Origin: Levilinea sp.
GTDB taxonomy: Bacteria > Chloroflexota > Anaerolineae > Anaerolineales > Anaerolineaceae
Assembly: GCA_029975215.1 (NCBI GenBank)
Contig: JARKPO010000053.1
Span: 20,748-84,747 of the forward strand
Reading direction: 5' to 3'
DNA: 64,000 nucleotides
The position numbers and the translations under genes are program-made. The notes under the pieces were generated by a model. The model had not been told where the DNA came from. It saw only the letters and a list, made by a program, of their open reading frames with translations, and did not search any database. Each line of letters starts with the position of its first letter. Positions within the stretch are counted from its first letter, which is position 1. Shown piece by piece: positions 50,044 through 59,348 of the stretch.

Positions 50044-50760
50044 ATGTCCGAAACGATTTCCCTGACCATCAACGGCCAACCCGTCACCGTACCCGCCGGA
50101 ACCACCCTGCTCAAAGCCGCCGAGCAGGCCGGCATCTCCATTCCGACCATCTGCTACCACGATTACTGCACCGCTAACGGCCTTTGCCGCCTGTGCGTGG
50201 TGGAGGTAGAAGGCTCCCGCACCCTGGTGGCCTCCTGCGTGGCCAAAGCCGCCCCCAATATGCAGGTGCAGACCCATTCTGAACGGGTCCTTCGCGCCCG
50301 CCGCACGGTATTGGAAATGCTGGAAGCCTCGGTGGATCTGTCCGAAGCCCCCGAAATCCAGGCCTTTTCCCAGGAACTGAACGCCGACCCCCAGCGCTTC
50401 CCAGACGCCGAAAAACGCCAGCCGCCCGTGGTGGATGATAACCCCATGTATGTGCGCGACTACGCCAAATGCGTCTTATGCTGGCGCTGCGTGCAGGTCT
50501 GCGCCGAAGATGCCCAATACACCTTTGCCATCAACTTCACTGGCCGCGGCTTTGAGACCCAAATTGGCACATTCTTTGAAAAGCCCCTGCCCGATACCAG
50601 CTGCGTCTTCTGCGGGCAGTGCGTGGGCGTTTGCCCCACCAATGCGCTGAAACCCAAACGGCAGTGGCTGATGGAACAGGGCTACAGCGCCGATGAAATC
50701 ACAGAGATGACTCGCACCGAGCGCCGCCGCCACAAACGCGCCCCTCTCTCCGCCGAATGA
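50044..50760 (+). CDS. 2Fe-2S / 4Fe-4S ferredoxin subunit (HoxU/NuoG N-terminus-like)
   Basis: [21 protein letters not shown]...; [11 protein letters not shown] and [12 protein letters not shown] clusters. Confidence 0.92.
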   Translation: MSETISLTINGQPVTVPAGTTLLKAAEQAGISIPTICYHDYCTANGLCRLCVVEVEGSRTLVASCVAKAAPNMQVQTHSERVLRARRTVLEMLEASVDLSEAPEIQAFSQELNADPQRFPDAEKRQPPVVDDNPMYVRDYAKCVLCWRCVQVCAEDAQYTFAINFTGRGFETQIGTFFEKPLPDTSCVFCGQCVGVCPTNALKPKRQWLMEQGYSADEITEMTRTERRRHKRAPLSAE

Positions 50761-50780
50761 CCCGCCCAGGAGAACCCGCC

Positions 50781-52940
50781 ATGTTAAAACCAGACCGAAT
50801 CGTCTCCACCACCTGCCCCTACTGCGGCGTCGGCTGCAATTTGCAGCTCCACATCCAGGGCGACACCATTTTCAAAGTCACCACCCCCTTCGACGCCCCT
50901 GTCAATAAGGGCAACCTGTGCGTCAAAGGCCGCTTTGGTTACGATTTTATCTATCACCCCCAGCGCGTCACCACCCCTCTCATCCGCAAGACCCCCCAGC
51001 AGCCCGGCAGCCGCACCCAGGCCTTTGACCGTTCGGAATGGCGCGAGGTATCCTGGGACGAAGCCCTGGAATACACGGCCGACCGCCTGGTGGAAATCTA
51101 CCAGCGCGACGGTTCCCGCGCTATGGCCGCTTACTGCTGCGCCAAGGCCACCAACGAGGATAATTACCTGCTGCAAAAGATGTACCGCGCGCTTTTCCGC
51201 ACCAATCACATTGACCACTGCACCCGCCTGTGCCACGCAGCCAGTGTGGTGGCTTTGCAAATGGCGGTGGGCTCCTCCGCCATGAGCAACACCGCGGATG
51301 AGGTGGTGGACAACGACGTATTCATCCTGACCGGCTCCAACACCACCGAAAACCACCCCATCATCGCCCTGCAAATGAAGGCCGCCATCCAAAAACACGG
51401 CGCCAAATTGATTGTGGCCGACCCGCGCCGCATCGAGATGGTGGATTACGCTGTGCTGTGGCTGGCGCAGAAACCCGGAACCGACGTACCCCTCTTTTCG
51501 GCGATGGCGCACGTCATTCTCAAAGAGAACCGCTACAACCAGGAATTTATTGACGCCCGCACCGAGAATTTCGCTGAATTTGCCGCCTCGATGGAAAAGT
51601 TCACCCCCGAATACGCCGAATCCATCACCGGCGTCAGCCGCGATAAGATCATCGAAGCCGCCCGCCTGTATGCCGATGCCCGTAACGCCGCCATCTACTG
51701 GTCTCTGGGCATCCCCGAACATTCGCACGGCACAGCCAACGCCCTCAGCCTGATCAATCTGGCCCTGCTCACCGGCCACATCGGCCGCCGCGGCAACGGG
51801 CTGAACCCCCTGCGCGGGCAAAACAACGTCCAGGGAGCCTCCGATTCCGGGGCCATGCCCTGGCATTACCCGGGCTACCAGTCTGTGGCCAATGAAGAAG
51901 CCGCCCAAAAGTTTGAGCGCGCCTGGAATATCGAACCGGGCGGCCTCAACCGCAAGCTGGGCCTCACCACCACCGAGATTCTCGGCAATGTCCAGCCCAA
52001 CGGCGTGCGCGCCCTGTACATCATGGGCGAAAACCCTATGATGTCGGAACCCAATCTCAACCACACCCGCCACCAGATGGAACAGCTGGAATTCGTCGTC
52101 GCCCAGGATCTGTTCATCAACGAATCCGGCGCCTTTGCCGATGTCTTCCTGCCCGCCGCCAGTTGGGCTGAAAAAGAGGGAACCTTCACCAACACCGACC
52201 GGCGCGTCCAGCGCGTCCGTCAGGCCATCGCCCCCCGCGGTCAGGCCCGCGCCGATTGGCAGATCGTCTGCGATCTGGCCCAGCGCATTGAAAAACGCCT
52301 GGGCCGCCCCACCGCCCGCTGGGATTACACCCACCCCTCGCAGGTGCTGGAAGAGATGGGCAGCCTGGTGCCAGAATACGCCGGGGTCAAATATCACCGC
52401 ATTGAAACCCTCGGTCTGCAAGTCCCCGTGCTGAACGACGAACACCCCGGCACACCCTTCCTCTTTGCCGAAAGCTTCCCCCGCGGGCGCGGCAAATTTC
52501 ACCCCCTGGAATACGTGCCCTCCGCCGAAATGCCCGACGACGAATATCCCTTCATCCTCACCACTGGCCGCGTATTGGAACACTGGCACGGCGGAACCCT
52601 CACGCGTAATTCCGGCCTCAACGACCTGTGGCCCGAAGCCCTGATGGAGATCAACCCAGAAGACGCCGCCCGCCTGAGGATCGCACCCAACGGGCCGGTG
52701 CGCGTCACCTCGCGCCGCGGCACCATCGTGCTGCGCGCCCGCGTCACCCCCAAGGCCGTGCGTGGCGTGGTTTTCATCCCCTTCTTTTACGGCCCAGCCG
52801 CCGCCAACCTGCTCACCAATGACGTGGTGGACCCGCAAGCCAAAATCCCAGAATACAAGGTCAGCGCCGTGCGCATCACACCGGTGGAGGAAAGCGAACT
52901 GCCCGACCCACAAGCTTTCCAGAGCCGCGGACGCTACTAA
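50781..52940 (+). CDS. formate dehydrogenase catalytic (molybdopterin) subunit, Cys type
   Basis: TCPYCGVGCNLQL, KGNLCVKGRFGYDF, DHCTRLCHAASV (Cys at the active-site Sec/Cys position), GQNNVQGASDSGAMP, molydopterin-dinucleotide binding C-terminus LTTGRVLEHWHGGTLTR. Confidence 0.94.
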   Translation: MLKPDRIVSTTCPYCGVGCNLQLHIQGDTIFKVTTPFDAPVNKGNLCVKGRFGYDFIYHPQRVTTPLIRKTPQQPGSRTQAFDRSEWREVSWDEALEYTADRLVEIYQRDGSRAMAAYCCAKATNEDNYLLQKMYRALFRTNHIDHCTRLCHAASVVALQMAVGSSAMSNTADEVVDNDVFILTGSNTTENHPIIALQMKAAIQKHGAKLIVADPRRIEMVDYAVLWLAQKPGTDVPLFSAMAHVILKENRYNQEFIDARTENFAEFAASMEKFTPEYAESITGVSRDKIIEAARLYADARNAAIYWSLGIPEHSHGTANALSLINLALLTGHIGRRGNGLNPLRGQNNVQGASDSGAMPWHYPGYQSVANEEAAQKFERAWNIEPGGLNRKLGLTTTEILGNVQPNGVRALYIMGENPMMSEPNLNHTRHQMEQLEFVVAQDLFINESGAFADVFLPAASWAEKEGTFTNTDRRVQRVRQAIAPRGQARADWQIVCDLAQRIEKRLGRPTARWDYTHPSQVLEEMGSLVPEYAGVKYHRIETLGLQVPVLNDEHPGTPFLFAESFPRGRGKFHPLEYVPSAEMPDDEYPFILTTGRVLEHWHGGTLTRNSGLNDLWPEALMEINPEDAARLRIAPNGPVRVTSRRGTIVLRARVTPKAVRGVVFIPFFYGPAAANLLTNDVVDPQAKIPEYKVSAVRITPVEESELPDPQAFQSRGRY

Positions 52941-52962
52941 GCCCAACCCCTTTTACTGCCAA

Positions 52963-53002
52963 TCGCCCAGCGCGTATGCTTTTTCTGCCGCTGGGCGGTT
53001 TT
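52963..53002 (+). terminator. terminator after the formate dehydrogenase operon
   Basis: TCGCCCAGCG...CGCTGGGCGG + TTTT. Confidence 0.8.
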
Positions 53003-53206
53003 GCTTCTGGCTTCCAGGTCTTCCTGTGCACCCGCAGGCCTTGCTGTCGCCAAAGCTGATGATCACAACTGACCTTGCCCTGTCTATCAATCCGTTGGGT
53101 GATATACTTGTTTGCAAGGAAACACACCATCTTCTCCCCACTTGATTAAGACCCTGAAACACCAGGGTCGTATTGTGTTTGGAATGGATTATTACGTGAG
53201 GGAAAA

Positions 53207-53620
53207 ATGGTGGATAGCAAATGCACCGTTTACTTTGAAGACCCTTTTTGGGTGGCCGTATTTGAGCGTTTAGATGGGTGCGGTTATTCTGTGGCTCGGT
53301 TTGTATTTGGCAGTGAGCCGTCGGAGACAGAACTGCATGAGTTTGCCCTCAAGCACTTTCAAACGCTATCATTTAGTCTTCCAGGGCCAAGGTCAAAACT
53401 GACAAGCCATGAAGTTCGTTTTAAACGCCGCCAACGTGAAGCCCGTCAACAAACACAGCAAGCGGGTATCGGCACTCGTGCTCAGCGCGCGCTCCAGGCA
53501 GAACGTGAACGAATGAAGCGGGATCGCCAGGAAGAAAGCCGTGAGGAACGCGAAACACGGGAACGGCAAAAGTTTATTCAAAAACTGACGCAGAAGAAGC
53601 AAAAACACCGCGGGCATTAA
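53207..53620 (+). CDS. YjdF family protein (DUF2992)
   Basis: CTVYFEDPFWVAVFERLDGCGYSVARFVFGSEPSETELHEFAL, Arg/Glu/Lys-rich basic C-terminus. Confidence 0.85.
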   Translation: MVDSKCTVYFEDPFWVAVFERLDGCGYSVARFVFGSEPSETELHEFALKHFQTLSFSLPGPRSKLTSHEVRFKRRQREARQQTQQAGIGTRAQRALQAERERMKRDRQEESREERETRERQKFIQKLTQKKQKHRGH

Positions 53621-53794
53621 CCCTGCTTGCATCAGCAGTTCTACACCAGCCAACCTCCGCCCTATTGCGTTGAGTGTGGTTCATTTCTGCAAATCCCCAG
53701 CCATTTTGGGGCAGGCCCGTCTCCTCAGGTCTTGCGCCTCACCTCCGTCTGGGGTATAAACAAATCATCTGTTCTCACCACTCAGTGAGTCCGT

Positions 53795-55720
53795 ATGCTG
53801 CCGCAAATTCAGACCTTCCTCAACCGATCCCGTCAGTTAGAAGAAGAAGGCAAAACCCTGGACGCTCTTCAAGCCGCCCAGGAAGCTCTGGACTGCGTAC
53901 GTGATCAGGAAGGATCCCTGGAGTGGGTCCACGCCCAGGCCCGCCTGGCACGTGTGTACGTGCTCACCGGCCAATACGCGCAGGCCGAAGAACATGCCGC
54001 TGCCGCCATCAACGCGCCCAACTGCCCTCTGCACGTTAAGGGTGACGCCACCCTCACTCTGGGGGTGTGCGCCAGTGAAACCGACCGCCTGCAGGAAGCT
54101 GAGGAGCTTTTTTACCGCGCTGCTGACATCTTTCGACAGGCGGACCTGCCCTCCGAAGTTGGCCGCGCCCTGCACGACCTGACCACCTGTGTTTTCATGC
54201 ACCGCGGGCAGTTCCGGCTGGCCCTCATCACCATTGAAGAAGCTGCCAGCCTGCGCACCACAGACCAAAACGACCATTGGGGCCTGCCCTGGGTGCAGGC
54301 CTACATCTACCAGTTATTTGGAGACCGCAGCCGCACACGCCAGGCTCTGGACGAACTCCTGCCCCTGATCAAACCTGGAACGCGCGTGGCAGGCGGCTAT
54401 TACTTCCTGTGGGCGCGCCAATCGCTGGACGACGGCGAATTGGATAAAGCGGCCGAATACCTGCGCCTGGGCATGCGCATCGCCACCACCACCGGATCAC
54501 CCGATCTCAACATCTGGATGCGCATGGAATACAGCCGTTTTTACCGTCTTTCTGGCGAAGCGCCGGTGGGCCTCTCCTGGGCCGAAGACGCCGTCAACTA
54601 CGCCCGCCGCGTTGCTTACAAAAGCCTGCTGGGCGCGGCCCTCATCGAACGCGCCCAGGCCGCCTGGGAGTGCGGCGATCTCACCTCGCCCCTTCAGGAT
54701 CTGCGCGAAGCCCTCGCCATCCTCGATCAGGTCGAAAACAATTTCGACGCCGCTCGGGCTGCCTTCCTGTTGGCCGCCTGGGAACAACAGCATGCCAGCC
54801 CAACAGCCCTGGAGGCCTGGAATGAAGCCGCCGAGCGCATCCTGCGGGGCGGCTACGCCTTCCTCATCGAGCGCGAGCGCCGCACCACCTTCCCCCTCCT
54901 GGCCAGCCATCTGCGCGGCCCCGGCCGCCCCGCCGCCGAAAAGCTCCTCCACAAACTGGTGCTGGTGGACCCCCCGCCCCTGCGCATCCACGGTCTGGGT
55001 CAGTTCACCGTCTGGCAGGGCCGCAGCCCCATCCCCGACCAGGTGTGGAAGCGCCGCAAAGCCGGTGAATTGTTTCGCTTCCTGCTGCTACAAGAGCAGT
55101 ACTCCGCCAGCCGCGATATTCTCCTGGACGCCCTGTGGGCCGAAAGCGACGCCGCCGCCCTCACCGACCTCTTCCATCAGGCCACCTCCACCCTGCGCCA
55201 CCTCTTAGAGCCAGACCTGCCCGATAAATTCCCCTCCCGTTATCTCAAGGTGGAAGGCGACCGTGTGTACCTGCTGCTGCCCCCTGGTTCTCACATGGAT
55301 TTTCTGGAATTTGAGCAGGCCCTGCCCCTGGCGGTTCAACGGGGAACCATTGAGCCCCTGGAAAAAGCCCTGTCGCTGTACATGGGCGAACTCTTCCCCA
55401 TGGACCGCTACAACGATTGGAGCGCCCTGCGGCGTCAGAGCCTGGAAGATCTGTACCTCAGCGGTATGCAAACCCTGGCCTCAGCCTACCTCAACAACCA
55501 TCAGGAATACCGCGCCCTGCAGTGCGCCCGGCTCATCCTTCAAAAAGACCCCTGGAATGAAATGGCTGTGTGGATTGGCATGCGCGCCCACATGCGCCTG
55601 AACAACGCACCCCGCGCCCTCCAGCTCTACCGCCAGTTGGAAGAAAGCCTGCGCAGCGATCTGAACACGCGTCCCTCCCCCGAACTGCGTGATCTGGCCG
55701 ACCAAATTCGCCAGCGGTAG
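53795..55720 (+). CDS. BTAD/SARP-type transcriptional regulator with N-terminal TPR region and C-terminal winged-helix + BTAD domain
   Basis: C-terminus RIHGLGQFTVWQGRSPIPDQVWKRRKAGELFRFLLLQEQYSASRDILLDALWAESDAAALTDLFHQATSTLRHLLEP... MAVWIGMRAHMRLNNAPRALQLYRQLEESLRSDLNTRPSPELRDL. Confidence 0.88.
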   Translation: MLPQIQTFLNRSRQLEEEGKTLDALQAAQEALDCVRDQEGSLEWVHAQARLARVYVLTGQYAQAEEHAAAAINAPNCPLHVKGDATLTLGVCASETDRLQEAEELFYRAADIFRQADLPSEVGRALHDLTTCVFMHRGQFRLALITIEEAASLRTTDQNDHWGLPWVQAYIYQLFGDRSRTRQALDELLPLIKPGTRVAGGYYFLWARQSLDDGELDKAAEYLRLGMRIATTTGSPDLNIWMRMEYSRFYRLSGEAPVGLSWAEDAVNYARRVAYKSLLGAALIERAQAAWECGDLTSPLQDLREALAILDQVENNFDAARAAFLLAAWEQQHASPTALEAWNEAAERILRGGYAFLIERERRTTFPLLASHLRGPGRPAAEKLLHKLVLVDPPPLRIHGLGQFTVWQGRSPIPDQVWKRRKAGELFRFLLLQEQYSASRDILLDALWAESDAAALTDLFHQATSTLRHLLEPDLPDKFPSRYLKVEGDRVYLLLPPGSHMDFLEFEQALPLAVQRGTIEPLEKALSLYMGELFPMDRYNDWSALRRQSLEDLYLSGMQTLASAYLNNHQEYRALQCARLILQKDPWNEMAVWIGMRAHMRLNNAPRALQLYRQLEESLRSDLNTRPSPELRDLADQIRQR

Positions 55721-55766
55721 CCCCTTTTTCGATTTTTCCCCAAAAATCCCCTCAAAAACGCCCCAG

Positions 55767-55800
55767 TTGTCAGTAAAATGTCAGCCGTTTGTTGTATAAA
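55767..55800 (+). promoter_or_regulatory. SARP-like operator (TGTCAG direct repeats) and -10 box
   Basis: TGTCAGT aaaa TGTCAGC (55768, 55779; 11-bp phasing), then 9 nt to TATAAA (55795-55800). Confidence 0.55.
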
Positions 55801-55806
55801 CAGGGT

Positions 55807-55925
55807 GTCATTGTTCCATACCTTCGCAATACCCCTCTCGCTTTGCCCCCCTCCTTTTGACGCGACCGAGGGGAAGCGTCAAAGTCCACAAGCCCCCGTT
55901 TCCGCAGGAAAAACGGGGGTTTGGC
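55807..55925 (+). ncRNA. candidate small structured RNA ending in a strong terminator
   Basis: Hairpin CTTTTGACGC...GCGTCAAAG (55854-55884), terminator CCCCCGTTTccgcaggAAAAACGGGGG TTT; no plausible ORF. Confidence 0.42.
55891..55923. terminator. terminator
   Basis: AGCCCCCGTTTccgcaggaAAAACGGGGGTTT. Confidence 0.8.
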
Positions 55926-56035
55926 CTTAATAACCCTCGTTAATTGACTCTCCCTCCGGTGTGCTATAATCTGAATCAACCTGCCCACTGCAATTTGGTC
56001 GGGCGGCCCCAACCTTGCCAAAGGAGGGTTTGTTC

Positions 56036-56419
56036 ATGCGCCTGCGTCGCGCGGCTCCCTGGTTTATCCTCGGTTCGATCTTTATTCTCATCTCGCTCTG
56101 CGGCGGCTGCACCTCGCTGCTCGGCCTGAGCGGCGGTTCGTCCAGCCCGGCCTGGAACAGCGGTTCCGGCCCCAGCGTTTCCAATCCGCTGCCGGATTCA
56201 TCAACCGATGAAAATTCCGATAGTTTCTGGAATTGGAATGACGGCGACAGCGGCGGTTGGGAGTCTGGATCTGACTCCGGCAGTTGGGATTGGGGCGGCT
56301 CCGATTCGGGCAGCTGGGATTCCGGCGGCTGGGATTCGAGCGATTCGGGCAGTTGGGATTCTGGCGGTTGGGATTCTGGGGGGTGGGATTCCGGCGGCTC
56401 TGACAGCGGTTCTTGGTGA
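56036..56419 (+). CDS. small secreted/lipoprotein-like protein with Trp/Gly/Ser/Asp repeats
   Basis: RBS AAGGAGG, hydrophobic leader ending LCGGC, then SDSGSWDSGGWDSSDSGSWDSGGWDSGGWDSGG. Confidence 0.7.
   Translation: MRLRRAAPWFILGSIFILISLCGGCTSLLGLSGGSSSPAWNSGSGPSVSNPLPDSSTDENSDSFWNWNDGDSGGWESGSDSGSWDWGGSDSGSWDSGGWDSSDSGSWDSGGWDSGGWDSGGSDSGSW
56235..56416 (+). repeat. degenerate tandem repeat encoding GSWDSGGWD units
   Basis: Repeated (c/t)GGGATTC(c/t)GG(c/g)GG(c/t)TGGGATTC units. Confidence 0.75.
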
Positions 56420-56426
56420 GGTTCTT

Positions 56427-57209
56427 ATGCTCTACGGATGTTTCTTCGCACTTGGCTGCCTCTTCTTCCTGGTCGGGATTGTGGAGCTGCTCTCCTCGCG
56501 CGGGTCTGCGGGCCGCAGCGCCCCGCCCATGCCGCGGCGCACTTCAACCTTTATACCTGTCCCTAACAACCCCCTCAAACCCTCCTCTCCGCTGCCGCCT
56601 GCGGTGCAGGCAGCCAAATCCACCCTTCCTACCGAACCGCGCGGCGCCATGAACACTCCTCAAAAACTCACCTGGATCAAAATCGGCAACCGCATCCGCA
56701 TCCGCGGCCTGCAGCAGGGCGAACTGACTCTGCACGTCCTCGGCTCGGTCACCTTTGCTGAGCTGTGGCAAACCTCACGCGGGCCTCAGGCCCCCTGGGT
56801 GCCCACCGGTCAGCAGTTCATCGGCTTCTGGTTAGAGACCAACCGTTTCCTCCTCAACTGGCTCAACCGTTTTTACCTGTTGGATGAGGCCATCCCCACC
56901 TCAGACGTGGAAATTCAGCGTGATTTCGCCCCCCACGCCAAAAAGTTTGCCCAGTCGAATCAGACAGCTGACATTCATTTTGAATACCCTCCTGCGGTCT
57001 GGCATATTGACGACATCGGCAAGTTTTCCATCGCCGATCTTCAGGGCGAAGGCTTTAACACACTCACCCCGCATGCCGTCGGGCGCTTCATCCATTGTTC
57101 CGGCGACAGCCGACGCGCCCTGGTGCTGGAAGATTACGAAGGCGGCGGCGGGCCCGATACCGTCTGGCTCGGCACTCTGATTGACGAAAACGATATTCAA
57201 CCTGCCTGA
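56427..57209 (+). CDS. hypothetical membrane-anchored protein (possibly DUF4178-like)
   Basis: N-terminal TM MLYGCFFALGCLFFLVGIVELL, soluble domain WIKIGNRIRIRG...; TGA/ATG close to the upstream gene. Confidence 0.65.
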   Translation: MLYGCFFALGCLFFLVGIVELLSSRGSAGRSAPPMPRRTSTFIPVPNNPLKPSSPLPPAVQAAKSTLPTEPRGAMNTPQKLTWIKIGNRIRIRGLQQGELTLHVLGSVTFAELWQTSRGPQAPWVPTGQQFIGFWLETNRFLLNWLNRFYLLDEAIPTSDVEIQRDFAPHAKKFAQSNQTADIHFEYPPAVWHIDDIGKFSIADLQGEGFNTLTPHAVGRFIHCSGDSRRALVLEDYEGGGGPDTVWLGTLIDENDIQPA

Positions 57210-57250
57210 CCGCAGGCCTCCATCATTCCGTTCCTTCAAGGAGAAGGCTT

Positions 57251-57586
57251 ATGAACAAGAATTCACGCGAAATCTGGGTGATCATGGCAGCGCTGGCCGC
57301 TTTTGTGATCCTTGGACAACTGGCTTCTTACTTTCTGGCTCCCGCCTCATGGGCGGCCTTTCTGCAGCGGCTGCCCGTCATCCTCAGCATGATCGCCTTT
57401 TGGGTGCCCATCATCACCCTGCTCACCACCCTCATCGTCTGGGGCGTGCTGCGCTTCCTCGGCTTTGAATCCCTGCAAGCCATCCGCAGCGAGATGGTGG
57501 AACAAAACAACCCCGCCCCAGCCATCCTCTTTATCGGTGCTGTCATCGCCGCTGTGCTGCTCTTCTCCATCGTCATCCGCCCCTAA
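57251..57586 (+). CDS. small membrane protein
   Basis: 111 aa with three hydrophobic segments; AAGGAGA RBS. Confidence 0.7.
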   Translation: MNKNSREIWVIMAALAAFVILGQLASYFLAPASWAAFLQRLPVILSMIAFWVPIITLLTTLIVWGVLRFLGFESLQAIRSEMVEQNNPAPAILFIGAVIAAVLLFSIVIRP

Positions 57587-57608
57587 AGTTCCCTTGCCTT
57601 TACAATCA

Positions 57609-57640
57609 AAAACAGGCTTGCCTTTCGGTAAGCCTGTTTT
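57609..57640. terminator. bidirectional terminator
   Basis: AAAACAGGCTTGCC tttc GGTAAGCCTGTTTTTTT. Confidence 0.9.
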
Positions 57641-57665
57641 TTTGGTTCAGTCACCCACTGCGCGG

Positions 57666-57854
57666 TTAGCGCCGTTCGATCAGGGTGCGCGCCAGCTGCA
57701 GGAATTCTTCCCATTCATCATCGAAGAAGTGCAGCGTCACATTGTTCAGTTCCATGTGGAAAGTGGTCTCGCCGTCCGGCTCTTCGGCCTTCCACGCCAG
57801 ATAATTGTCGGTCTCAGCCAACGTCTCAGTCTTGGGTTCCATCGGGTTGCTCAT
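57666..57854 (-). CDS. small hypothetical protein
   Basis: 62 aa, MSNPMEPKTETLAETDNYLAWKAEEPDGETTFHMELNNVTLHFFDDEWEEFLQLARTLIERR; upstream AAGGAAG RBS. Confidence 0.65.
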   Translation of the reverse strand: MSNPMEPKTETLAETDNYLAWKAEEPDGETTFHMELNNVTLHFFDDEWEEFLQLARTLIERR

Positions 57855-57937
57855 AGTTTTCCTTCTTTCCTATCCTTCGGCTCGTGAATAAATTGATTAT
57901 CCCACACCTTGCCCCACTTGCAAAGACGCCAGCTCTC

Positions 57938-59200
57938 TCAGCGTTTCTGCAGCCGGTCGCGCAGGGCGCGTACCCGGCTGACCCACTGCTCGCGCAAACC
58001 GTGAATGACGTTGGAAAAGCGCGGCGGGGGCGGCGGGGTCACAATCCCTTCCCACGGGTCCCGATCTGCCAGCTTGCGCAGCGCATACTCCACCAGCAGC
58101 TTACCCGTGGCCACCACCGGCGCCGCTAGAACCACACCCACAATGCCCAACAGTCGCGCTCCTACCAAAGCCGCCACCATCACCGCCGCCGGGTGCACCC
58201 GCAGCGTATCGGCCAGCAGGCGCGGCACGACCATATTATCCATGATCACGTCCGTCACCCAGGCCACACCCACCACCACCAGGGCATAGGCAATTGGGCT
58301 GATCCCAAACAGCGTCCATCCCTGGAAAAAAGCCACCAAACCGTAAGCCGTCCAGGCCACCGCCGGGCCCACATACGGCACAAAACGGGCCAACCCCGCC
58401 AGCAGCGCCAGGCCGTAAAAGTAGCGCACGCCCAGCCCGCCCAGCAGAATGGAATATACCACCACGGTAATGAGCATGATGATCATCTGGCCGCGCAGAA
58501 ATGCATTCCAAATCCGCGAAAGCTCCAGTCCCATCCGTTTCAGGTCATATTCATATCCCGGAATTTGGATGCTGAACAAATCCTCGCGCAGCCCACCGCT
58601 TTCGGCCAGCATGAAGTACGACACCAACAGCATAAAGAACAGCCAGCCCATGGTCGTGGCTGCCCCCGAGGCCAGGCTGGTAATCACCCCGCCCAGGCGC
58701 GAAAGTATCGGCTGCACCACCCCCAGAGCTTGATTGGCCAGATTTGCCAGGTTGCTGGTCTCCACTGGAATTTGAAACGGTCCAAATTGCAAGGGTTGGG
58801 CAGCAAGGTTGTTCAGCAGCCGCGGCAGATCTGCGATGCCTTTCTGTAAAAAGGTCACCAGACTGGAGGCCTGTTCCACCAGGGCAATCCCGCCCCAAGT
58901 CAGCAGACCCAAAAGCAGCACCAGCACCACCAGATAGAGCAGATTCACAGCGGTTTGCCACGAGCAGTGCAGCCTGCGGCGCAGTCCGTCGGCCAGGGGT
59001 TGGAACAAATAAGCAATCATAAACGCCAACAGCAGCGGCCCCACAATGCTTTTATAGCCAATCAGCAGCCCCGCTAGCATGGCCACCAGCGTCAGGCCCA
59101 CAATCAGCTTGGTGGTGTTGCTCCACCGCGGCGAACTTTCCTCTTTGCGTGTTCGCTTTCCCTCTTCAGCAGGATGCTGCTCTGTTTTCGTCTCATCCAT
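57938..59200 (-). CDS. AI-2E family transporter
   Basis: Multi-TM with LLFGISPIAYALVVVGVAWVTDVIMDNMVVPRLLADTLRVHPAAVMVAALVGARLLGIVGVVLAAPV. Confidence 0.93.
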   Translation of the reverse strand: MDETKTEQHPAEEGKRTRKEESSPRWSNTTKLIVGLTLVAMLAGLLIGYKSIVGPLLLAFMIAYLFQPLADGLRRRLHCSWQTAVNLLYLVVLVLLLGLLTWGGIALVEQASSLVTFLQKGIADLPRLLNNLAAQPLQFGPFQIPVETSNLANLANQALGVVQPILSRLGGVITSLASGAATTMGWLFFMLLVSYFMLAESGGLREDLFSIQIPGYEYDLKRMGLELSRIWNAFLRGQMIIMLITVVVYSILLGGLGVRYFYGLALLAGLARFVPYVGPAVAWTAYGLVAFFQGWTLFGISPIAYALVVVGVAWVTDVIMDNMVVPRLLADTLRVHPAAVMVAALVGARLLGIVGVVLAAPVVATGKLLVEYALRKLADRDPWEGIVTPPPPPRFSNVIHGLREQWVSRVRALRDRLQKR

Positions 59201-59348
59201 ATCGATCTACCTGACCTGTCCACGTATCTTCCACTTACCCGTTTTTAATTATACGAGGAAACCGCCCAAAAAGTCTCACCCCGGCGTAAAAAAACCCCCG
59301 CCGCAGAACTGCACACTGCCACAGGGGTTCATGAATCAATCACTGTGT

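Noticed and set aside
51180-51250. Selenocysteine formate dehydrogenase
   Set aside because: The active-site codon gives Cys (DHCTRLCHAASV), no in-frame TGA, no need for SECIS
50784-52946. 720-aa minus-strand ORF opposite the formate dehydrogenase subunit
   Set aside because: Shadow ORF of a well-recognised CDS, no domain motifs
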